From positions 1-64,000 of the forward strand of contig JAJTGZ010000010.1 in assembly GCA_021299385.1 (NCBI GenBank): a stretch of DNA of 64,000 bases. Direction: 5' to 3'. Within the stretch, counting starts at the first letter, position 1, and each line of letters starts with the position of its first letter. Below the pieces are notes generated by a model that was given only the letters and a program-made list of their open reading frames with translations, was not told where the DNA came from and ran no database searches. This document shows positions 33,558 through 40,154 of the stretch, in pieces. The position numbers and the translations under genes were made by a program. Source of the stretch: Phycisphaeraceae bacterium. GTDB taxonomy: Bacteria; Planctomycetota; Phycisphaerae; Phycisphaerales; UBA1924.

Positions 33558-33820
33558 TTGGAAAGAAATTTTACTCCAGAGGCCCAGAGAGCCCAGAGGG
33601 GGAATCACTCAGAGGACGGGGGAGCAGAGGGGGCAGATGCAGAGTGGCAGAGTGGCATAGTGGCATAGTTTGTTTGTGGGTGGATTTGGTGGCCGCAAGC
33701 AAGACCCCCTGCTTGACTCTGCGTTTCTCCGCCAGCTGCCGCTGCCTTCGCGAATATCTTGAACTGGGGGGTATCGAAGATGCAAACCCCACCCCTGCCC
33801 CTCCCCTCGGGGGAGGGGTT
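33558..33820 (+). repeat. composite direct repeat, right copy
   Basis: The same order of modules as the left copy at 32431-32689, in the same orientation, ending in the same hairpin string. Only 11 bases separate it from the methyltransferase start, so it probably contributes the promoter of that gene. Confidence 0.85.
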
Positions 33821-33826
33821 TAAAAT

Positions 33827-34306
33827 TTAGTTTTCGCCGTCGCTCATGGCGGATTTGAGGACGTGTTCTTGGACGTACATGGGGACGGCGGCGGCTACGC
33901 CGAGGGCGATGGCGTCGCTGGGGCGGCTGTCGACTTTGATGGCGCGGCCGTCGGCGGTTTTGATGGAGAGTTCGGCGTAGAAGGTGCCCTCGGAGAGGTC
34001 GGTGATGGCGATGCTTTCGAGCCTGCCGCCGAGGGCTTTGAGGAGGTTGAAGAGGAGGTCGTGCGTCTGCGGCCTGCGGACGGGTGTGCCCTTGAGGGCG
34101 CGCTCGATGGCGTAGGCCTCGGGCAGGCCGATGACGATGGGGAAACTGCGACCACCCTCGACTTGCGAGAGTGCGGGGCCGCCGGGGGAGTCGGTGGTGG
34201 CGTTGGCGTCGGTTTCGGGGACCTCGGCGACCTCGCGGAGCTCGACGAGGGGGTAGTCGTTGAGTTCGCGGATGAGGATGCGGGAGAGTTCCATGCGCAC
34301 GGCCAT
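33827..34306 (-). CDS. DUF151 bifunctional-nuclease-like protein
   Basis: 159 residues of the DUF151/BFN family. Typical segments are FPIVIGLPEAYAIERALKG, RPQTHDLLFNLLKALGG, and DGRAIKVDSRPSDAIALGVA. The ATG follows GGAGG by about nine bases, which rejects the longer upstream frame. An unusual insertion near residues 33-52 (SPGGPALSQVEGG) lies before the conserved core and has the look of a translated dispersed repeat. Family members are annotated as nucleases, but the biochemical role in planctomycetes is unknown. Confidence 0.85.
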   Translation of the reverse strand: MAVRMELSRILIRELNDYPLVELREVAEVPETDANATTDSPGGPALSQVEGGRSFPIVIGLPEAYAIERALKGTPVRRPQTHDLLFNLLKALGGRLESIAITDLSEGTFYAELSIKTADGRAIKVDSRPSDAIALGVAAAVPMYVQEHVLKSAMSDGEN

Positions 34307-34505
34307 GACTTGATGCCTCCGCCACGGTCTGCCCGTGGCCTGTTGGCCCGGTGTTTGGGCCAAGAACCCGCCGGGGGACGGCCCGGGTGGATCAGGTGAG
34401 CGTAGAGGGGATAGGTGCGCGGGGGAAGGTGGCGTGTGGGGTTGCGAGGATGCTGGAAGCCTGCAACACCTGTGTGCACGTTGGAGGCCTGGAGCACCTT
34501 TGCTC

Positions 34506-35969
34506 TCAGGCTGGAACGAGGGGGCGGCGGTTCATCTTGATCTGGCCGGCGACGATGGTGGTGATGGCTCGGCCGACGACTTTTCGGCCGAGGAAGGGGG
34601 TATTTTTGCTCTGGCCGACGAGGTCGGCGTCGGTGATGGTCCACTGTTCGTTGGGGTCGATGATGGTGACGTCGGCGGGTCCGCCGACGGTGAGTTGGCC
34701 GAGGCCGAGGTGGTCGAGGTTGCACAGGCGTGCGGGCTGGAGCGTGAGCATGTCGATGAGGCGTGGCCAGTTGACGACGCCGTCGGCGATGAGGGCCTGG
34801 ATGTAGAGTGCGAGTGCGGTTTCGAGGCCGACGATGCCGAAGGTCGCGGCGTCGAAGGGGAGGAGTTTGCTCTCGTGGGTGTGGGGAGCGTGGTCGGTGG
34901 CCAGGACGGTGATGGTGCCGTCGGCGATGGCGTGTTTGATGGCATCGATGTCGGATTGTTCACGTAGGGGGGGGTTCATTTTGTAGCGTGTGTCGTAGCC
35001 ACTGGTGTCGATGTTGTCGCAGGTGAGCAGGAGGTGGTGTGGCGTGGCCTCGGCGGTTGCGGGGAGGGCAGCTTTGCGGGCGGCGCGGATGATGGGGATG
35101 CTGCCGCCGCTGGAGAGGTGCTGGACGTGGTATCGGCAGTTGATGGCGGCGTTGAGTCGGAGGTCGCGGTCGATGATGATTTCCTCGGCGGCGCGGGGCC
35201 AGCCGGCGAGGCCGAGTTTGGTGCTCAGGGTGCCGGCGTGCATGACGCCGGCGTTGCTGAGCTGGTGGTCTTGGCAGTGCTGCATGAAGGCCTTGCCGGT
35301 GGTGGCGACGGTGGCCAGTACGCGCTGCATCATGGCGGCGGAGGAGACGCAGTCGCCATCGTCGGAGAAGGCGCAGGCGCCGGCGCGGTGCATGAGCTCG
35401 ATCTCGGCGAGTTCCTCGCCCTTTCGGCCGCGTGTGGCTGCGCCGACGGGGTAGACGCGGCATGCGCCGGTCTGGCGTGCGCGGTCGAGGACCGAGCGCA
35501 TCATCACGTCGTTGTCGAGGCAGGGTGTGGTGTTGGGCATGCAGCAGAGGGTGGTGAAGCCCCCGGCGACGCCGGCGCGGGTGCCGGTGGCGATGGTCTC
35601 GGCGCGCTCGTTGCCCGGCTCGCGGAGATGAACGTGCGGGTCGATGAGGCCGGGGGTGGCGTAGCAGCCCGTGGCGTCGATGACGTGGACGCCGGGGGTG
35701 CGGGGGAGTTTTTTGCCGATGGCGGCGATGGTGCCGTGGCGGATGGCGATGTCGGCGTGCTTGTTGAGTTTGGAGGCGGGGTCGATGACGTGGGCGCCGG
35801 TGATGAGGATGTCGGCGGGTTGCGTGGGTGTGGTGTGGAAGAGGCGGGCGGGGACGCCCGCCCCACCGCGGGAGAGGCGGGCGGGGACGCCCGCCCCACC
35901 GTGTAGGGTGAAGATGTCGGCGTCTGGCGTGGGTGTGGTGTGGGCGGCGGCTTTGGTGTGTGTGGGCAT
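34506..35969 (-). CDS. pyrC: dihydroorotase
   Basis: 487 residues. A class I (allantoinase-type) dihydroorotase of pyrimidine synthesis: metal ligands in GLIDPHVHLREPG, MPNTTPCLDN after it, HCQDH, HHLLLTCDN and the catalytic DHAPHT. The C-terminal GRKVVGRAITTIVAG is the usual end. The N-terminus has about 50 extra residues, of which AGVPARLSRGG and a second AGVPARL are translated copies of a 27-base GC-rich repeat. No better start codon lies between the repeat and the conserved ADILITGAHVIDP, so the extension is probably expressed. Confidence 0.9.
   Translation of the reverse strand: MPTHTKAAAHTTPTPDADIFTLHGGAGVPARLSRGGAGVPARLFHTTPTQPADILITGAHVIDPASKLNKHADIAIRHGTIAAIGKKLPRTPGVHVIDATGCYATPGLIDPHVHLREPGNERAETIATGTRAGVAGGFTTLCCMPNTTPCLDNDVMMRSVLDRARQTGACRVYPVGAATRGRKGEELAEIELMHRAGACAFSDDGDCVSSAAMMQRVLATVATTGKAFMQHCQDHQLSNAGVMHAGTLSTKLGLAGWPRAAEEIIIDRDLRLNAAINCRYHVQHLSSGGSIPIIRAARKAALPATAEATPHHLLLTCDNIDTSGYDTRYKMNPPLREQSDIDAIKHAIADGTITVLATDHAPHTHESKLLPFDAATFGIVGLETALALYIQALIADGVVNWPRLIDMLTLQPARLCNLDHLGLGQLTVGGPADVTIIDPNEQWTITDADLVGQSKNTPFLGRKVVGRAITTIVAGQIKMNRRPLVPA
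35841..35900. repeat. two 27-base palindromic repeats inside the pyrC coding sequence
   Basis: 35841-35867 and 35874-35900 are identical (GAGGCGGGCGGGGACGCCCG then CCCCACC). The period is 33 bases, exactly 11 codons, so the reading frame is preserved. Each unit contains the GGCGGGCG/CGCCCGCC palindrome common in planctomycete spacers (from memory). Confidence 0.85.
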
Positions 35970-36019
35970 CGCCGGGAGGGTACCTGGGGTGCGGGGGTGG
36001 AGCGGGCGGGTTTGGAGGC

Positions 36020-36766
36020 TCAGCCGAGCTCGACGGACCAGTAGGCGTGGTCGAGGAACTGCTTCCAGCTGGCGTAGCGATCCTGGCCCATGCGGACGGC
36101 GATGAGGGGGTTGCGTTTGGGCATGGTGGGCTTGCGGATCATGGCCATTCGTGCGCCCTCGGGTGTGCGGCCACCTTTGCGGGCGTTGCAGGCGATGCAG
36201 GCGCAGACGAGGTTTTGCCAAGAGTCGCCGCCGCCCATGGAGCGGGGGAGGACGTGGTCGATGGAGAGTTCGCTGGTGGGGAAGTGCTTGCCGCAGTACT
36301 GGCACTGGTTGCGGTCGCGGGCGAAGAGGTTTCGGCGGTTGAGTTTGACCTGCGGTGCGGGGAGGCGGTCGTAGCCGAGGAGGCGGATGACGCGGGGAAC
36401 GGCAACGTGGAAGCGGACGGTGCGGACCCAGTCGTGCCGCTCGTGCTCGAAGCGTTGCTGATACTCGGCTAGGTCGGCCCAGCTGCGGAAGTCGTAGCCG
36501 ACGTAATGCCCGCTCTCGACCTGGATGACCTCGGCGAGATCGGACCAGAGCATGGTAAAGGCCCGGCGTGCGCTGACGACGCGGAGAGCGAGGTAGAGTT
36601 TGTTCAGGACGAGGACCTTGGCGTCTAAGGCGGCTGGGCCGATGACGGAGGCTGTGGGGCCGTGGGCGAGGAGTGCGTCGGTGGAGTCATCGCAGGGGTC
36701 GTCCGGGTGGTGGAACCCTTGTGTGCGATCATCCGGGTTGGGTTGGTGTTGGTTTCCCATGCCCAT
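36020..36766 (-). CDS. HNH endonuclease family protein
   Basis: 248 residues. The zinc-knuckle HNH domain lies at about 150-205: RNQCQYCGKHFPTSELSIDHVLPRS, with the second pair of cysteines in CACIACNARKGGRTP. All of the CxxC-H-CxxC framework is intact. The N-terminal half has VLVLNKLYLALRVVSARRAFTMLW, a segment I know from the common stand-alone HNH proteins of planctomycetes and actinobacteria. No methylase or restriction partner is adjacent, so it is not an obvious restriction enzyme. A G-rich spacer separates it from the divergent pilT. Confidence 0.87.
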   Translation of the reverse strand: MGMGNQHQPNPDDRTQGFHHPDDPCDDSTDALLAHGPTASVIGPAALDAKVLVLNKLYLALRVVSARRAFTMLWSDLAEVIQVESGHYVGYDFRSWADLAEYQQRFEHERHDWVRTVRFHVAVPRVIRLLGYDRLPAPQVKLNRRNLFARDRNQCQYCGKHFPTSELSIDHVLPRSMGGGDSWQNLVCACIACNARKGGRTPEGARMAMIRKPTMPKRNPLIAVRMGQDRYASWKQFLDHAYWSVELG

Positions 36767-36795
36767 GCCTTGCCGATCGGAGTGGAGTGTACGCC

Positions 36796-36850
36796 GGGTG
36801 TTGGGTGTTGGGGGTTGGGGGTTGGGGGTGGGGGTGGGTGGGGCGTTGGG
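36796..36850 (+). other. G-rich tract, possible G-quadruplex, between HNH and pilT
   Basis: Repeated GGG/GGGGG runs separated by T or TT (GTTGGGGGTTGGGGGTGGGG pattern) in the 225-base spacer between divergent genes. At least six G-runs of three or more bases occur within 55 bases. It lies between the two divergent promoters. Confidence 0.6.
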
Positions 36851-36991
36851 GTTATCAGAACCTTTGTACGGGCTGGGTGGGTGGTGGGCTTGGGTGGGCC
36901 CGTGTGGGGCTAGCCGGGGGTGAACCGCCGAGTGTGGGTGCCCGATGAGCGTGTTGTGCGCCGTCGGTGATGGTGGGGCCGGAGGGTTGTG

Positions 36992-38047
36992 ATGCAGTTA
37001 CACGACATTCTCAAGGCGGCGATGGAGGCTGGGGCCTCGGACGTGCACTTGGTAACGGGGCACCAGCCGGCGGTGCGTGTGCACACGGAGATGGCGCTTT
37101 TGGAGATGCCGGTGTTGGGGCCGGAGGTGATGAAGACGTTTTTGGAGGCGATGGCCCCTCGTGGTGCACAGGAGCGTTTCAACCAGCACATGGACGCGGA
37201 TTTTTCGTACGCCGCGGCTGGGCTGGGGCGGTATCGTGTCAATGCGCACATGCAGCGTGGGCAGTTGGCGTTTGCGATGCGATTGATCAAGACGAAGGTG
37301 CCGGCGTTGGAGGTGCTGAACCTGCCGGAGGTGATCGGGCGGCTGACGTACCTGCCGCGTGGTCTGGTGCTTGTTACGGGGGACACCGGTTCGGGCAAGA
37401 GCACGACGCTGGCGGCGATGATCGAGTCGATGAACGCGCGGTACAACAAGCACATCATCACGCTGGAGGACCCGGTGGAGTATGTCTTTAGCAGCAACCG
37501 CTCGCTGCTGGAGCAGCGTGAGCTGGGGCTGGACATGCCGAGTTTTAGCAGTGCGCTCAGGCACGCGTTGCGTCAGGACCCGGACATCATCCTGGTCGGT
37601 GAGATGCGCGACCTGGAGACGACGCAGCTGGCGATCACCGCTGCCGAGACGGGGCACCTGGTGCTCAGCACGCTGCACACCAGCAGCGCGGCACAGACGG
37701 TCGAGCGCATCATCGACATGTACCCGGCGAACCAGCAGAACCAGATCCGCGCGATGCTGGCCAACACGCTGCAGGCGGTGGTGAGCCAGACGCTCATCAG
37801 CCGGGTGGATAAGCCCGGGATGGTGCCGGCGGTGGAGGTGCTCTTATGCACGCCGGCGGTGCGGAACCTGATCCGCGAGGCGCGTGCGTTTGAGATTCCC
37901 AACGTCATCGAGACGAGCCGGGCGTTGGGTATGACGACGCTGGACAGGTCGATCGCGGAGTTGTACTTCAACGGGATGATTAGCCGGGAGGACGCGATCG
38001 GCTCGGCTGCGCTGCCGGAGAAGCTCGAACGGCAGCTGGCGGCGTAA
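36992..38047 (+). CDS. pilT: type IV pilus retraction ATPase PilT
   Basis: 351 residues. The N-domain has GASDVHLVTGHQPAVRV. The motor has Walker A GDTGSGKSTTLAAM, an Asp box in LEDPVEYVFS, Walker B DPDIILVGEMRDLE and a His box HLVLSTLHT. The AIRNLIRE motif needed for retraction is present as AVRNLIREAR. The ATG is five bases after GGAGGG; a GTG three bases upstream is also in frame. It is followed by pilC, and with pilB at 2.5-4.5 kb supplies the antagonistic motor pair. Confidence 0.95.
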   Translation: MQLHDILKAAMEAGASDVHLVTGHQPAVRVHTEMALLEMPVLGPEVMKTFLEAMAPRGAQERFNQHMDADFSYAAAGLGRYRVNAHMQRGQLAFAMRLIKTKVPALEVLNLPEVIGRLTYLPRGLVLVTGDTGSGKSTTLAAMIESMNARYNKHIITLEDPVEYVFSSNRSLLEQRELGLDMPSFSSALRHALRQDPDIILVGEMRDLETTQLAITAAETGHLVLSTLHTSSAAQTVERIIDMYPANQQNQIRAMLANTLQAVVSQTLISRVDKPGMVPAVEVLLCTPAVRNLIREARAFEIPNVIETSRALGMTTLDRSIAELYFNGMISREDAIGSAALPEKLERQLAA

Positions 38048-38092
38048 ACGCCCCCACCTGCACCCTGCACGTAAACCCAGAGAGTTTCACCC

Positions 38093-39316
38093 ATGCCCAG
38101 CTACAAGTTCCAGGTTACCACCAGCGCAGGCCAGGCGCATGCGGGCGTGCTCACGGCGGACTCGGCGGGGGCGGCGGCGGCGGTCCTGCGTAAGCAAGGC
38201 TCGCACGTTGTCTCTATCCAGGTTGTTGGTGCCGAGGAGGGCGGGGGCCTGATGGTCAGGCTCAAGGAAATCAACAGCGGCAGGCCCAAGCAGAAGCATG
38301 TGCTCGACTTTACGACCCAGTTGGCAGTGATGATGCGGGCGGGCATCAACCTGCGCTTGGCACTGGAGGGGATCGCCGAGCAGACCACGCACGTGGGGTT
38401 CAAGAGGGTGCTGCTGCAGGTCAAGGGTGATGTCGAGAGCGGCAAGCAGTTCAGCGAGGCTTTGTCGCGGCACCCGAGGCTCTTCGGGCCGTTGTACATC
38501 AACATGGTGCGTGCGTCGGAGATGTCCGGCTCGTTCTCGGCGATGCTCGACCGGATCGCCGAGTACATTGGGCAGGAGATTGACACGCGGAAGATGGTCG
38601 TCGGCGCGGCGATCTATCCGGGGATCATCGGGACGATGGCCGTGGGGGTGACGATCTTTTTGCTCACGTTTGTGCTGCCCCGGTTCCATGGGGTGTTCAA
38701 GGGCAAGGAGCACATCCTGCCGTGGGCGACGAAGTTTTTGATGGACTTGTCGGGCTTCATGGTGGCGTACTGGTACGTGGTGCTGGGCGTGGCGGTGCTG
38801 CTGGTTGGTGGGGTGTATGCCTTTAGCAGGACGCGGGTGGGGCGCGAGATTTTCGACAAGGCGAAGTTGACGGTGCCGATCTTGCGGATGATGTTCCGGT
38901 CGCTGTACATCAACCGGTCGCTCAAGACGATGGGCCAGTTGGTCAACGCCGGCGTGCCGATGCTCGACACGCTGGCGATCACGGGGGATGTGTCGGGGAA
39001 CGTCTACTACCGGCGGATGTGGGAGGGGACGTACGAGGCCGTCAAGACGGGCAAAAGGATCAACCAGAACCTGCAGCGGACCGGGCTGCTGCCGGTGAGC
39101 GTGGTGCAGATGATCTCGGCCGGTGAGGAGTCGGGTAAGCTCGGCGAGGTGCTCGACGAGGTCAGCGCGTACTACGCCAAGCAGCTCAAGGACCAGATAA
39201 AGGCCGTAACAAGCATGATCGAGCCGCTGATGATCGTGGTTATGGGCGTTGTTGTTGGGTTTATCGCGATGGCGATCATCCTGCCGATTTTCAAGATGTC
39301 GCAGGTGGTCAAATAA
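38093..39316 (+). CDS. pilC: type IV pilus platform protein PilC (GspF family)
   Basis: 407 residues, with two T2SF domains. The first begins FTTQLAVMMRAGINLRLALEGI and the second FRSLYINRSLKTMGQLVNAGVPMLDTL. Three transmembrane helices lie at about 180-205, 225-245 and 375-400. The N-terminus (YKFQVTTSAGQAHAGVLTADS) is the usual GspF start. PilC is the inner-membrane rotor on which PilB and PilT act. It is 45 bases downstream of pilT. Confidence 0.94.
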   Translation: MPSYKFQVTTSAGQAHAGVLTADSAGAAAAVLRKQGSHVVSIQVVGAEEGGGLMVRLKEINSGRPKQKHVLDFTTQLAVMMRAGINLRLALEGIAEQTTHVGFKRVLLQVKGDVESGKQFSEALSRHPRLFGPLYINMVRASEMSGSFSAMLDRIAEYIGQEIDTRKMVVGAAIYPGIIGTMAVGVTIFLLTFVLPRFHGVFKGKEHILPWATKFLMDLSGFMVAYWYVVLGVAVLLVGGVYAFSRTRVGREIFDKAKLTVPILRMMFRSLYINRSLKTMGQLVNAGVPMLDTLAITGDVSGNVYYRRMWEGTYEAVKTGKRINQNLQRTGLLPVSVVQMISAGEESGKLGEVLDEVSAYYAKQLKDQIKAVTSMIEPLMIVVMGVVVGFIAMAIILPIFKMSQVVK

Positions 39317-39364
39317 GTTGCACGGGTGTGCGGTGAATCGGATGCTCTTGCTGTATCGCAGCGT

Positions 39365-40102
39365 ATGAGTGGGCCGGCCAGGGTGTGCCCGGGCGGCCCG
39401 GGAAGGATCGGAGCCTTGATCTGCCAGGGGAACAAGCTGAGCGTCCCTTTGACCGCGTGCGTGCGTGCACGGCGGGGGCGTGTGCGAGGTGGCTTTACGC
39501 TCATCGAGTGCGTGCTGGCGATGGTGATCTTGGGTGTGGGGATCATGGCCGTGGTCGAGGCGCAGGCCTATTTCATGCGGGCGAACGATTTTTCATCCGG
39601 GGGGGCGACGGCGGGGTACCTGGCCGGTGAGGTCCGCGAGAAAATGCGCGGGCTGCCCAAGCACGACCCGGTCGAGGGGCTGTACCTGGACGGGGCAAAC
39701 CTCGTTGGGTGGGGTGGTGAGCCTGGCGAGGGCGGGGTGGTGGACTTTGACGATGTCGATGACTTTGACGGGAAGGTCTTCGGCGGCGGGCAGGCCGGGG
39801 CACTGCCGGGGCCGGTCGATGCGCGCGGGCGCGTGATCAACCAGGTGGACTTCAACGGCGTTGTCGAGCAGGAGTCGGGCAGCCCTGTGCCGATGCGGGG
39901 CTGGCGGCAGCAGGTTGCCGTCGTCAAGGTCGAGCCGACGGACTACTCGACCGTGCGGGCGAACAACTACCAGCACCTGACAACGGCCCCGCGCCTGGGC
40001 GTGGCGGAGTTTGCCCTGCGTGTAACGGTAACGGTTACGTACCAAGGCCCGCTGGACAACTCGCCACGCACGATGGCGACGCTGAGCTGGGTGGTGCCGT
40101 AG
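39365..40102 (+). CDS. pseudopilin / minor pilin (PilV/GspI-like)
   Basis: About 245 residues. A prepilin peptidase site GG^FTLIECVLAMVILGVGIMAVV follows a basic leader (RARRGRVRGG). Glu at mature position 5 is present, as needed for pilus assembly. The soluble domain is Gly/Asp-rich (GGVVDFDDVDDFDGKV). Three starts are possible: GTG 39326, ATG 39365, and TTG 39416, the last with GGAAGG nine bases upstream and a leader of more normal length. It is in line with pilC and the PilX-like gene. Confidence 0.82.
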   Translation: MSGPARVCPGGPGRIGALICQGNKLSVPLTACVRARRGRVRGGFTLIECVLAMVILGVGIMAVVEAQAYFMRANDFSSGGATAGYLAGEVREKMRGLPKHDPVEGLYLDGANLVGWGGEPGEGGVVDFDDVDDFDGKVFGGGQAGALPGPVDARGRVINQVDFNGVVEQESGSPVPMRGWRQQVAVVKVEPTDYSTVRANNYQHLTTAPRLGVAEFALRVTVTVTYQGPLDNSPRTMATLSWVVP

Positions 40103-40154
40103 GGAGAGCAGAGCAGGGGTTGGAGGATGTGCAGGAAGCGGAACTGAGCAAACC

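Noticed and set aside
32174-33820. Integrated element with att sites at the tRNA genes
   Set aside because: No duplicated tRNA 3' end and no integrase are present; only the composite repeats are seen.
36020-36766. Restriction-modification system with the methyltransferase at 32.7 kb
   Set aside because: The methyltransferase has small-molecule-type motifs rather than DNA-methylase signatures such as NPPY or PCQ, and the genes are separated by unrelated housekeeping genes.
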